64,000 bases of DNA from Streptomyces fungicidicus (GCF_003665435.1 NZ_CP023407.1:4154001-4218000), one strand, 5' to 3'. Shown: positions 25,452-32,748, numbered from the stretch's first letter. The notes: a model not told the origin generated them from the sequence alone. Numbers and translations: made by a program.

Positions 25452-26556
25452 CGTCGGAGGGGATGCGCCACAAGGGAGCTGCGTACTGCTCCGGACGGTT
25501 GTTGATGAGCAGTTGGCGTAGAGCGTCCCTGTGAGAGCCACTGAGAATCAGGGCCTCGGTGAGGTGGCGGAACGTCGTGTGGGTGACTCCGCGGGCTCGG
25601 GCCTCACTCTGGAACTGGTCGAGTCGAGACAGTACGTCGTCGGGGTCCAGCTTCGTCGGTGGCCGCTCAGTGAGCCATGCTGCCTTGTTGCGTTCGTCGT
25701 CGATCTCCGAGAAGCCGCAGATCTCGCGGCTGTGTGCCTCGGCCTCGTCCAGGGTGGCGGTCGTCATGATGGCGCGGGCCAGGCTGTTGCGGCTGACCGC
25801 GTCGTCCAGGTCGACTTCGTGGACCGTGGGTCCTTCGTCAGTGAGGGGGACGGGGAGGCCGGCGTCGCGCACCTCGCAGATGCCGCGGGCTCCTCGGGCT
25901 GTTGCGGCGAGCATGGCGGTGGCCTCCGAGGGGTGCCATTCCAGGATGCTGCCGATCGTCTCCACGTCCTCGGCCGTGAAGGTGTGGACGGGAGTGCCGA
26001 ACAGAGGGCGCAGGTCGTCGGGGGAGATCTCGCCGTCCAGACCGGGGCCTGCGACCAGGAGCCGGATCGGGGCGTTGACCTGGCAGCAGGCGGCGAGGGT
26101 GAGGGCCTCGGCGAGGGGGCTCTTGAGGGTGGGTTCGTCGCCCTGGGCGAGGATGTCGCCGCCGACGTCGAGCAGATCGATCGAGGCCGGCGCCAGGTGG
26201 GACACCAGCTCTTCGAGCTGGCGGGTGATGCCCTCGGCGCCGTGGTGCGGGTCGAGCAGAGCCAGTGTGTGCGGGAGCTCTGTCGCGAGTCGGGGGAGTG
26301 TGGAGCCCGCCGGGGCGATCGGCTGGGCCTCGGCCGGCACCGACCAGACGGACTGAGTGACGGGTTCGAGTCCCGTGAAGCTGTCTGCTCCCCGTGGTCC
26401 CGGGAGAGGGTCGATAAGGAGGCGGTCCCACGCGTACGTGAGGATCACCGCCTGGTCCTCGTCGCCGTAGAGGGCGGCGTGAAGCATGGCGGCGGCGACT
26501 GCGTCGCCCCCTCCTCCTGCAACGCCGACGAGTGGGCGCCCCGAGAGCTCCGGCAC
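25435..26556 (-). CDS. DUF1152 protein with IS-altered C-terminus
   Basis: 373 aa from a GTG at 26556. The DUF1152 hallmarks are VGVAGGGGDAVAAAMLHAAL, VILTYAWDRLLIDPLPGPRG and DLLDVGGDILAQGDE; the family has a Rossmann-like fold and unknown function. The IS481 element inserted in the last two codons. Joining across the 14-bp duplication predicts an original end ...RIPSDD, whereas the present gene reads RIPSDVSGPR into the insertion sequence and stops. The 5' end abuts and overlaps an integrase remnant on the other strand, with no ribosome binding site visible. Some N-terminal residues and the promoter may therefore have been lost in that rearrangement. Confidence 0.8.
   Translation of the reverse strand: MPELSGRPLVGVAGGGGDAVAAAMLHAALYGDEDQAVILTYAWDRLLIDPLPGPRGADSFTGLEPVTQSVWSVPAEAQPIAPAGSTLPRLATELPHTLALLDPHHGAEGITRQLEELVSHLAPASIDLLDVGGDILAQGDEPTLKSPLAEALTLAACCQVNAPIRLLVAGPGLDGEISPDDLRPLFGTPVHTFTAEDVETIGSILEWHPSEATAMLAATARGARGICEVRDAGLPVPLTDEGPTVHEVDLDDAVSRNSLARAIMTTATLDEAEAHSREICGFSEIDDERNKAAWLTERPPTKLDPDDVLSRLDQFQSEARARGVTHTTFRHLTEALILSGSHRDALRQLLINNRPEQYAAPLWRIPSDVSGPR
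25452..25465 (+). repeat. Right 14-bp target site duplication of the IS481 element
   Basis: CGTCGGAGGGGATG, the second copy of the target duplicated by the insertion. Confidence 0.85.
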
Positions 26557-26733
26557 AGCTGCGTGTCCCTGCTGTCCGACCGTGGTGTCCCGCTGGAAGT
26601 GATCTCCCGGCTCGTCGGGCACTCCGGGACGGCCGTGACCGAGGAGGTCTACCGGAAGCAGATCCGGCCCGTGATCCAGACCGGCGCCGTGGTCATGGAC
26701 GGGATCTTCGGCGCTGATCCGCAGCGGCCGTAG
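26527..26733 (+). pseudogene. Integrase (tyrosine recombinase) C-terminal remnant
   Basis: About 67 codons remain: DEWAPRELRHSCVSLLSDRG, then VISRLVGHSGTAVTEEVYRKQ and MDGIFGADPQ, ending at a TAG. R-x-x-R-H (the box II Arg-His) and the H of VGHSG are present, and the Tyr in EEVYRKQ is at the nucleophile position. The N-terminal ~300 residues are gone, replaced by the antisense DUF1152 gene. It lies 96 bp before tRNA-Pro, the normal place for the int gene of an actinomycete integrative element. Confidence 0.85.
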
Positions 26734-26751
26734 ACACGCGGGAACCGGTAG

Positions 26752-26767
26752 TCACGCAGATAGACAC
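26752..26767 (+). repeat. TCACGCAG-type 16-bp repeat, copy 4
   Basis: Sequence TCACGCAGATAGACAC, between the integrase stop and the attachment repeat. It occupies the same relative place as copy 2 at the left junction. Confidence 0.5.
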
Positions 26768-26779
26768 GCAGACGGAACA

Positions 26780-26815
26780 GGCCCGGCAGCTACTCACATG
26801 AGTAGCTGCCGGGCC
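26780..26815. terminator. 16-bp hairpin after the integrase remnant
   Basis: Perfect 16-bp stem (26780-26795 with 26800-26815) and a 4-nt loop between the integrase stop and tRNA-Pro. It serves convergent transcription of int and the tRNA. Confidence 0.7.
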
Positions 26816-26828
26816 TGGTGTTTCTCTG

Positions 26829-26902
26829 TCGGGGTGGCGGGATTTGAACCCACGACCTCTTCGTCCCGAACGAAGCGCGCTGCCAAGCTGCGCTACACCC
26901 CG
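26829..26902 (-). tRNA. tRNA-Pro (anticodon CGG)
   Basis: 74 nt folding into a full cloverleaf: acceptor CGGGGTG/CACCCCG with discriminator A, a D arm around GTAGCGCAGC, anticodon stem CTTCG/CGAAG with loop TTCGGGA (anticodon CGG), and T arm GGGTTCAAATCC. CCA is not encoded, as is common in Streptomyces. It is the integration site of the accessory element to its left; its 3' half is duplicated at 17127-17170. Confidence 0.95.
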
Positions 26903-26935
26903 ATCGTCGCTGCTCTCGCGGCGACGACGTTTACT

Positions 26936-27721
26936 TTAGCCCACTGGAGGCCGTGGACGAAATCCGGTTTTCAGGCCGCGGCGGACCAGGTTCGGGCGGA
27001 CGTGGTCCAGGGCCACCTGGATGACGGCCGCGGCGTAGAAGGCGAGGCCGAGCAGGAGGGCGTTGGCGAGAACGTTCCGGTAGCCGTGCCGGGCGACGTC
27101 GAGGAACGGGTAGAGGTAGGCGTCGGGGGAGTCGGTGAGGAGTGCGCCCCGGGCCAGGGTGAAGGCCAGGTAGGCCAGGGGGTACAGCATCCAGGTGGTG
27201 GCGTGGCGGAGGTGGGTGCGGGCCGGCGGGGAGAGCAGGAGCCAGTCCAGCACCGCGGCGACGGGGAGCACCGTGTGCAGGGTGTGGGCGGCGACCGGCT
27301 CCAGCCAGGAGGCGCCGGCCGCCTCGCCGGTCATCGAGAAGCGCGGGGTCGCGTCCGCCAGGAGGATGTGGTGGACCAGTCCCGCCATGACCACGTACAG
27401 CAGGGCCGCGCCCGTGAGGGCGCCCGGCAGGGGGTGGCGGGCGCTCCAGGCGCGGCGGGCCGACGCGAGCATGACCAGGGCCAGCAGCAGCGCGCTCTGC
27501 ACCGCGAAGTAGCTCAGGACCCGGGCCGGGCTGACGACGAGGGCCTCGACCAGCACCGCTCCCGCCGCGAGCAGCGCCACGAACAGGCGGTACGCCGCCG
27601 CCAGCGGGCGGCGGTCCAGCGGGACGACGGCTCTGGCGGGGGCGAAGAGCGGGGCCGACGCCGGATGCGTACGCGGCAGGGCGGGTACGTCCGGCAGGTC
27701 CCTGGGTATCGGGGCGGTCAT
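26936..27721 (-). CDS. Pr6Pr-family membrane protein
   Basis: 261 aa with six predicted helices, preceded by a ~40-residue polar N-terminus with PALPRTHPAS. The features GLVHHILLAD and LEPVAAHTLHTVLPVAAVLDWLL (conserved His in helices 3 and 4) and the segment around YPFLDV match the Pr6Pr (FAR-17a/AIG1-like) family. Function in bacteria is unknown; eukaryotic relatives hydrolyse fatty-acid esters of hydroxy fatty acids with a catalytic Thr and His. It is the first core-type gene right of the tRNA and ends 34 bp from the tRNA 5' end. Confidence 0.8.
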   Translation of the reverse strand: MTAPIPRDLPDVPALPRTHPASAPLFAPARAVVPLDRRPLAAAYRLFVALLAAGAVLVEALVVSPARVLSYFAVQSALLLALVMLASARRAWSARHPLPGALTGAALLYVVMAGLVHHILLADATPRFSMTGEAAGASWLEPVAAHTLHTVLPVAAVLDWLLLSPPARTHLRHATTWMLYPLAYLAFTLARGALLTDSPDAYLYPFLDVARHGYRNVLANALLLGLAFYAAAVIQVALDHVRPNLVRRGLKTGFRPRPPVG

Positions 27722-27796
27722 GCACCCCAGCGTGAGCGGATGTCCGGTTCGGGGCGATGTGAGTAAGCCGGACGGGTGACGTGCGCCCCGCGGGGC

Positions 27797-28723
27797 TCAG
27801 TCCTTGCCCACGAGGGTCAGCAGCGTCGCCTCCGGGGGGCAGGCGAAGCGGACCGGCGTGTAGCGGCTGGTGCCGCAGCCGGCCGAGACGTGGAGGTAGG
27901 ACGTGCGGCCCTCGGAGGTGTGCGTGGAGAGGCCCTTCACCCGGTCGGTGTCCAGGTCGCAGTTGGTGACCAGGGCGCCGTAGAAGGGGATGCAGACCTG
28001 GCCGCCGTGGGTGTGCCCGGCCAGGACCAGGGGGTAGCCGTCGGCGGTGAAGGAGTCCAGGACCCGCAGGTACGGGGCGTGGACGACGCCCATCGAGAAG
28101 TCCGCCGTGTCCGACGGGCCGCCCGACACCTCCGTGTACCGGTCGCGCTTGATGTGCGGGTCGTCCAGGCCGGTCAGCTCGACCGACGCGCCCTCGACCT
28201 TCAGCGTGCCCCTGGTGTTCGTCAGATTCAGCCAGCCCGCCGCGTCGAAGCCGTCCCGCAGGTCCTCCCACGGGTTGTGGACCGCGTCGACCACCGGCGG
28301 GTTGCCGTTGAGACCGTGCCGGCCCTGGACCTTCTCGAGCAGGTAGCGGGCGGGGTTGCGCGGCTTGGGGCCGTAGTAGTCGTTGGAGCCGAAGACGTAC
28401 GCGCCCGGGAACTCCATCAGCGGGCCGAGCGCGTCGAGGACCTCCGGCACGCCCTCCGGGTCGGACAGGTTGTCGCCGGTGTTGATCACGAAGTCGGGGC
28501 GCAGGCCCGCCAGCGAGTGCAGCCAGCGCTGCTTCTTGCGCTGACCGCACACCATGTGGATGTCGGAGACCTGCAGCACGCGCATCGGGCGCATTCCGGA
28601 GGGCAGGACGGGGACCGTCACCCGTCGCAGCCGGAAGGAGCGGGCCTCGAAGCCCGCCGCGTACAGCAGTCCGGCGGCACCGGCCGCCGTGATTCCCAGG
28701 GGGATTCCGTATCGCGCGCGCAT
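27797..28723 (-). CDS. Membrane-linked metallophosphoesterase
   Basis: 308 aa with an N-terminal hydrophobic helix (residues ~8-24). The calcineurin-like metal ligands follow: D-x-H in QVSDIHMV, GDN in VINTGDNLSD, GSND as the GNH variant, an H in VVHAP and GHTHGGQV near residue 234. Related proteins (YkuE/YaeI type) act on phosphodiesters or phospholipid headgroups at the membrane. The single helix suggests the domain is held at the cytoplasmic or outer face. The GSND variant keeps the metal-bridging Asn but replaces the usual His by Asp. Confidence 0.88.
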   Translation of the reverse strand: MRARYGIPLGITAAGAAGLLYAAGFEARSFRLRRVTVPVLPSGMRPMRVLQVSDIHMVCGQRKKQRWLHSLAGLRPDFVINTGDNLSDPEGVPEVLDALGPLMEFPGAYVFGSNDYYGPKPRNPARYLLEKVQGRHGLNGNPPVVDAVHNPWEDLRDGFDAAGWLNLTNTRGTLKVEGASVELTGLDDPHIKRDRYTEVSGGPSDTADFSMGVVHAPYLRVLDSFTADGYPLVLAGHTHGGQVCIPFYGALVTNCDLDTDRVKGLSTHTSEGRTSYLHVSAGCGTSRYTPVRFACPPEATLLTLVGKD

Positions 28724-28843
28724 GCGTCCATCGTGTCAGACCCGGAGAGCGCCGCCGAACGCCTGTGGACACGGCGGGCCTTCGATCGCGACGGGCCTTA
28801 AATCAGCAGGCGTTCCGCCGCGCGCACCTGCGACAATCAAGTC

Positions 28844-29308
28844 ATGACCACGCTCAAGTCGAAGCTGCAGGAAGACCTCAACGCCGCGATCAAGGAGCGC
28901 GACGAGCTCCGCTCCTCGACGCTCCGGCTGACGCTCGCCGCGATCACCAAGGAGGAGGTCGCGGGCAAGGAGAAGCGCGAGCTCTCCGACGACGAGGTGC
29001 AGAAGGTGATCACCCGCGAGGCGAAGAAGCGCCGTGAGGCGGCGGAGGCCTTCGCGCAGGGCGGCCGCCCCGAGCAGTCCGAGCGGGAGAAGGCGGAGGG
29101 CGAGGTGCTGGCGCAGTACCTGCCCAAGCAGCTTTCCGACGAGGAGCTGAACGCGATCGTCGCCCAGGCGGTGGAGGAGGCCAGGGCTGCGGGTGCGGAA
29201 GGGCCGCGGGCCATGGGCGCCGTGATGAAGATCGTGAACCCGAAGGTGGCCGGGCAGGCCGAGGGCGGCCGGGTCGCCGCGGTGGTGAAGAAGCTGCTGG
29301 CCGGCTGA
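28844..29308 (+). CDS. YqeY/GatB-like domain protein
   Basis: 154 aa, matching YqeY throughout: MTTLKSKLQEDLNAAIKERDE, RREAAEAFAQGGR and YLPKQLSDEELNAIV, with a C-terminal ...KIVNPKVAGQAEGGRVAAVVKKLL. The domain is shared with the tail of GatB and probably touches tRNA. The stand-alone protein is conserved but of uncertain function. It is divergent from the phosphoesterase gene with ~120 bp between starts. Confidence 0.92.
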   Translation: MTTLKSKLQEDLNAAIKERDELRSSTLRLTLAAITKEEVAGKEKRELSDDEVQKVITREAKKRREAAEAFAQGGRPEQSEREKAEGEVLAQYLPKQLSDEELNAIVAQAVEEARAAGAEGPRAMGAVMKIVNPKVAGQAEGGRVAAVVKKLLAG

Positions 29309-29340
29309 GTACGAGCCGCGTACAGGCCGAGTACGACCGA

Positions 29341-29363
29341 CGGCCGGGGACGCCCCCCGGCCG
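29341..29363 (+). terminator. Hairpin after yqeY-like gene
   Basis: 9-bp GC stem (29341-29349 with 29355-29363), 33 bp after the stop. The ~220 bp up to the LuxR-type gene otherwise hold nothing I can identify. Confidence 0.55.
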
Positions 29364-29530
29364 TCCCCACCCCGCGTCCGCGCCCCCCCGGACGCCCAGG
29401 GGCCCGGGCCCGGTTGCCCCGCCCCGAGAACCGGCTGGGTCGTCACGTACGCCCTGCAGCGAGGTCCCCGGGCGGGGGCCGGCGTGGTGCCCGATGTGAC
29501 GGAGCCGGCCCGGCGCCGCAGGGCCGCCCG

Positions 29531-29842
29531 CTACCGCTGAGAGAACGGTCTCCTGGCCCCGTGGCCACCGGCGGCGTCGCCGTCGCCGTTGGCCACGGAC
29601 CTGTCCCGGCGGCGTGAGTGCAGCAGACCCAGTTCCTGGGCGCGTGCGCCCAGGGCCACTCGCCCGTTGGCCCCCAACTGCTCCATGAGCCGCTGAACCC
29701 TGCGCTGCACGGTGCGGTGACCCACGTCGAGATGCCGCGCGATCGACGCGTCACTGAGTCCCGTATACAAGAGGTTCAAGATTTTTCGGTCATTGGCGTC
29801 GATGGCAGAAAGATCGGAAAAAGTTCTCGGTGCGGTGGTCAA
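29531..29842 (-). CDS. Small LuxR-type HTH regulator
   Basis: 103 aa from a TTG at 29842. A short N-terminus leads into DRKILNLLYTGLSDASIARHLDVGHRTVQRRVQRLMEQLGANGRV, the LuxR/NarL helix-turn-helix (residues ~18-65), and ALGARAQELGLL, the dimerisation helix. The C-terminal ~25 residues are polar. No receiver, PAS or signal-binding domain is present, so it is an orphan effector of the type often found beside specialised secretion or development genes. The upstream DNA is unusually AT-rich. Divergent promoters for other genes are absent, since the gene to the right is on the same strand. Confidence 0.75.
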   Translation of the reverse strand: MTTAPRTFSDLSAIDANDRKILNLLYTGLSDASIARHLDVGHRTVQRRVQRLMEQLGANGRVALGARAQELGLLHSRRRDRSVANGDGDAAGGHGARRPFSQR

Positions 29843-29932
29843 AATATCCCCGATGCGGTCTGTGGTCTCTTTTCGTCTTTATTTTAAATGCGGCTTGGTT
29901 GCATGGGGAAGTTAATAAAATGGGAAGGAAAA

Positions 29933-29964
29933 GGGCGGGACGGTGCCGAAGCACCGTCCCGCCC
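29933..29964 (-). terminator. 14-bp hairpin with CGAA loop
   Basis: Perfect 14-bp stem (29933-29946 with 29951-29964) plus a second 9-bp hairpin at 29974-29996. Both lie just downstream of the secreted-protein gene ending at 30005, and an A/T-rich stretch follows on the coding strand. A strong terminator for that gene. Confidence 0.85.
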
Positions 29965-30004
29965 GCCGTCGGCCGGGCCGTCACAGAGACGGCCCGGGGC
30001 CCGC

Positions 30005-30511
30005 TCAGTACCAGGGCGTGCAGCTCTGGTCGCCCGACGGGTCCTCGACACAGGCCCGCATCATGTGCGTCGAGGGGTTGTAGTACATCGGCGTGCGCGT
30101 CCAGTAGTAGTTCGTCCCGCCCGGGATCTTGGCGGTCCAGCCCGAGGCGCCGCCCTGCTTCAGGCCGAGCCGCCAGTAGCAGGTGGACTGGTCCTTGGTG
30201 CAGCGCTGGACGTACACGTCCCAGTTCTGCTCGCCCGAACCGCTGATGTAGTGGAGCCGGGCCCAGCTGTACTGGTCGCCGTCGGTCTTGCCCCACCGCA
30301 TCTCGTACAGGAACGAGTTGCCGAGCTGGTAGGGGCCGTACGGGGAGACCGGCCCGGTCTCCCAGCTCTGGATGTTCGGGTCGTGGCCGTCGCAGCCGAA
30401 GTTGTCACACGCGAGGACGCCGGCCGAGGCGGAAGCCGGGACCATCAGGGCCAGGGCGAGCGCGCTGAACAGGGCGCCGAACATCACGCCGATCCGTGAC
30501 CGGAGTTTCAT
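30005..30511 (-). CDS. Secreted six-cysteine protein
   Basis: 168 aa from an ATG with AGGAGGAG just upstream. The signal peptide is about residues 1-30 (basic MKLRSR, then LFSALALALMVPASASA). The mature ~138 residues are Trp/Tyr-rich (YLYEMRW-type strands, WARLHYISG) with six Cys in three close pairs (CDNFGC, CTKDQSTC, C...C near the end) that can form disulfides. I do not recognise the family. It sits with two other small secreted proteins, all leftward and each with its own terminator or spacing, suggesting a surface or developmental set. Confidence 0.75.
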   Translation of the reverse strand: MKLRSRIGVMFGALFSALALALMVPASASAGVLACDNFGCDGHDPNIQSWETGPVSPYGPYQLGNSFLYEMRWGKTDGDQYSWARLHYISGSGEQNWDVYVQRCTKDQSTCYWRLGLKQGGASGWTAKIPGGTNYYWTRTPMYYNPSTHMMRACVEDPSGDQSCTPWY

Positions 30512-30676
30512 TTCTCCTCCATGGGCAAAAGCACCGAAAAAAGAGCACCCGGACAAGCGGTGCCGCAGGTGACTATGTCATGGCCGGGACGGAGTAATGC
30601 ATAATTCTGTGGCACTGGCGTAATGATGCCGGGCATGTTTATTTCGGCGGGCGCATGGAAAAAGGGAAAAAACCGC

Positions 30677-30709
30677 GCTTCGCCCCCTTCCAGAGAAGGG
30701 GGCGGAAGC
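30677..30709 (-). terminator. Hairpin after the SapA-like gene
   Basis: A 9-bp stem (30681-30689 with 30696-30704), extended with a one-base bulge by GCTTC/GAAGC. It lies 23 bp beyond the stop at 30732, and an A/T-rich run with T residues on the coding strand follows. Confidence 0.78.
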
Positions 30710-30731
30710 ACGGCGGTTCGGCGAGGGGCGC

Positions 30732-31169
30732 TCAGCCGCAGTGGACGCCCTTGAGGCTCCGGCCGGCCCATATGCCGCCGTTGTCCTCGCCGCCGCCGAG
30801 GTCGATGCAGTGCCCGTTGGTCGACGTCACGGTGACCGGCCCCGCGTAGTAGCTGTACGCACCGTAGTCGAGCTTGTTGTTGCTGCTGCCGGTGATGTTG
30901 ATGCCGACTTCCATGTAGTGGCTCTTGCCGTAGTACTTCTTGGCCAGCAGCACGGCGCAGTTGGTCCCGCCGTTCGCCGAGGAGTAGTACAGGCGCAGCT
31001 GCCCCCACACCTCGCCCGACGCGGGGGTGTTGTACGTGTCGATGAGGCTCCCCGGGCAGCCGTACTCGGAGGCGCCCGCGGTGGCGGCGAAGGCGCCGGG
31101 CGCCGTGGCCACACCGAGAGCGGTGAACGACAGCGTGAGGGCGGCCGCGGTGGCGAGTGTTCTGCGCAT
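30732..31169 (-). CDS. Secreted protein resembling spore-associated protein A
   Basis: 145 aa with a signal peptide (MRRTLATAAALTLSFTALGVA, then an AFA-A cleavage site near residue 28). The ~117-residue mature part has four Cys, the first in YGCPGSLIDTY and another in GTNCAVLLAKKYYGKSH. The C-terminal HCIDLGG and GVHCG pattern is what I recall from SapA-like proteins of Streptomyces. SapA is found on spores and aerial hyphae; its function is unknown. The family call is from memory and moderate. The gene is 2 bp from the upstream gene, so they are probably co-transcribed. Confidence 0.68.
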   Translation of the reverse strand: MRRTLATAAALTLSFTALGVATAPGAFAATAGASEYGCPGSLIDTYNTPASGEVWGQLRLYYSSANGGTNCAVLLAKKYYGKSHYMEVGINITGSSNNKLDYGAYSYYAGPVTVTSTNGHCIDLGGGEDNGGIWAGRSLKGVHCG

Positions 31170-31171
31170 GG

Positions 31172-31567
31172 TCAGGCCACCCCGTGGCAGTTGGACACGA
31201 CGTTGGAGCCGAAGTCGATTCCGCCCGTGACGGTGCCGTCCCAGTCCCCGAGGAAGGCGTTGATGACGACGGACGTCCCTTCCTTGATGTCGAGGTTGAC
31301 GTCGCGGACGCCGGAGTCCGCGCCGTTCCTGTTCCAGTAGAAGTAGTGACCGTCGCCGTAGATCTCGATTCCCCCGATGGCGGAGTGGCCGTCGGCGAAG
31401 ATGTCGTCGATCAGCAGGTGCTCTCCGTACGCCTTGAACGTGGCCTTGGCGCCGCCGTTGTCGGAGTAGTCGGTGCAGTCCGTCTCGGCCCCGGCGGTCG
31501 ACGTCATGCCGATGCTGAGGGCGGCGACGATCGGGAGTACGGCGGCGACGCGCGCGAACTTGCGCAT
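31172..31567 (-). CDS. Small secreted protein, hypothetical
   Basis: 131 aa with a clear signal peptide (MRKFARVAAVLPIVAALSIG, cleavage after TSTAGA). The mature ~105 residues are rich in Gly, Asp and aromatic residues in alternating strand-like pattern (GIEIYGDGHYFYWN) and have two Cys near the two ends. The product should be a compact beta protein held by one disulfide. I do not recognise a family. The stop is 2 bp from the SapA-like start, so they form a two-gene transcription unit. Confidence 0.72.
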   Translation of the reverse strand: MRKFARVAAVLPIVAALSIGMTSTAGAETDCTDYSDNGGAKATFKAYGEHLLIDDIFADGHSAIGGIEIYGDGHYFYWNRNGADSGVRDVNLDIKEGTSVVINAFLGDWDGTVTGGIDFGSNVVSNCHGVA

Positions 31568-31613
31568 GGGATTACCTCTTCGTTCTCTCGTGGTGGATCC
31601 GTGGGTTTGTGGT

Positions 31614-32231
31614 TCAGTCCTTGTGGCAGGAGGCCGAGATCACCAGCCGCGGCTCCAGGTCCGCCGAGAAGGGCGTGCCGGCCGCGGGGCTCTGCTCGCA
31701 GACCGTGGAGGACCAGCTGCGCTCCTTGGACAGGGGCTCGCCGGTGATGTCCACGTGAATGCGCTGCGGTGTGTATCCCGCGAGTACGAGCCGGTCGGAG
31801 GCCGCGCGCAGGCGCACGCCCACGACGTTCGGCGTCGCGTCGGCCTTCCTTTCGGCGCCGACCTTCTCCGGGCAGGCCTCGGAATCGCGGACCGCGAAGA
31901 GGATCACCGCGCTGAGCTTCGGCTTCTCCTTCTCGAAACAGACCTTGAATTCCTCCGCGTGAGCCGGACTCACATACCGGTTCAGGCCTGTCGCGTCGCG
32001 GAGCGAAAACCCCTTTTTCTGGTCCGCCTTTTCCTGCATGGCGACGTCGAGCGGGCCCTTGGCAGGAGTGGCGGCGGATTCACTGCCGGCGTGTGCCGCG
32101 ACCGGATTGCTGTGCTCGTCTCCCGCTGTGTCCGAGCCGCACCCGGTGATACCGGCCAGAATCGCCAGAGAGGCCGCGCCGCTTGCCAAGAGGCCGCGTA
32201 TTCGCCCCTCGAAGTCCTTCTGGAACCCCAT
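31614..32231 (-). CDS. Lipoprotein with PASTA-like domain
   Basis: 205 aa with a signal segment and lipobox ITGC near residue 31. A disordered Ser/Ala stretch leads into a domain with four Cys. The last ~85 residues (TPNVVGVRLRAASDRLVLAGY ... CEQSPAAGTPFSADLEPRLVIS) follow the PASTA pattern of P-N-V-x-G then Q-x-P-x-x-G. PASTA domains bind peptidoglycan stem peptides or mediate cell-wall contacts. A wall-associated lipoprotein next to a large penicillin-binding protein gene is plausible, but an IS remnant lies between them. Confidence 0.72.
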   Translation of the reverse strand: MGFQKDFEGRIRGLLASGAASLAILAGITGCGSDTAGDEHSNPVAAHAGSESAATPAKGPLDVAMQEKADQKKGFSLRDATGLNRYVSPAHAEEFKVCFEKEKPKLSAVILFAVRDSEACPEKVGAERKADATPNVVGVRLRAASDRLVLAGYTPQRIHVDITGEPLSKERSWSSTVCEQSPAAGTPFSADLEPRLVISASCHKD

Positions 32232-32289
32232 GAATCACTCCTCCCCTCATGCGCACGGTGATCAAAGGAACACCAGGGGAATTGCCGAG

Positions 32290-32748
32290 TCAAGGGATCA
32301 GTCGCTGTCCGAATTGGGCAATTGCTGAGTCATTCTGTGTCTTCGGGTCCGTCTCATGTGGCGCCCGCCCGCGGGCCGGAGCGGGCCCCCGCCCGGCCCG
32401 CAGCCCCGCGGCCCTCACGATCGCGGCGGCCCAGTCGGAGTCGCCCGGACGCGCGAACTGACCGCCTGCCGCGGCCCGGTGCAGCCCTCGCCACACCCCG
32501 GCCTTCGTCCAGGCGGTGAAGCGGCGGTGCGCGGTCGCCGGCGACACCCCGAGCCAGGGCGGCAGCAGGCGCCAGGCACAGCCGCTGGTCAGCACGTACA
32601 CCACCGCGGTGAGCACCGCGCGCTCGTCGGCGGGGGGCGTGCCCCCGCCCTGCCTGCGCGGGGCGAACGCCGGCAGCAGCGGCTTCGTCAGGGCCCACAA
32701 CTCGTCGGTGACCAGCCGTCGGGAGAGATCGCCAAGCATGCCCACCAT
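32290..32748 (-). pseudogene. IS5-type transposase remnant (DUF4096 domain)
   Basis: From ATG 32748 (or 32739) the frame gives LVTDELWALTKPLLPAF, ERAVLTAVVYVLTSGCAWRLLPPWLGVS, then AHRRFTAWTKAGVWRGLHRA and SDWAAAIVRAAGLRAGRG. These are the DUF4096 head and the beginning of the catalytic domain of IS5/IS112-type transposases. Homology stops near 32380; the DDE core is missing and the remaining codons are unrelated. No terminal repeats were recognised. It is a decayed fragment between the secreted-protein cluster and the PBP gene. Confidence 0.8.

Larger units (their letters stand above)
17127..26870. mobile_element. Integrated element in tRNA-Pro(CGG), 9.7 kb
   Basis: The element is bounded by the 44-bp direct repeat (17127-17170 and 26827-26870), exactly 9,700 bp apart, with the intact tRNA at the right end. 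An integrase stump points at the right repeat, the usual position of int in actinomycete integrative elements. Cargo is DUF5958, an Mrr-type endonuclease, a small membrane protein, a two-nuclease protein, an IS481 element and DUF1152. No replication or conjugation gene is seen, and the integrase is truncated, so the element should be immobile unless helped in trans. Confidence 0.75.

Noticed and set aside
25531..26526. Plus-strand frame running into the integrase stump
   Set aside because: It is antisense to DUF1152 and joins the integrase frame only by chance. Integrase similarity starts near 26527.
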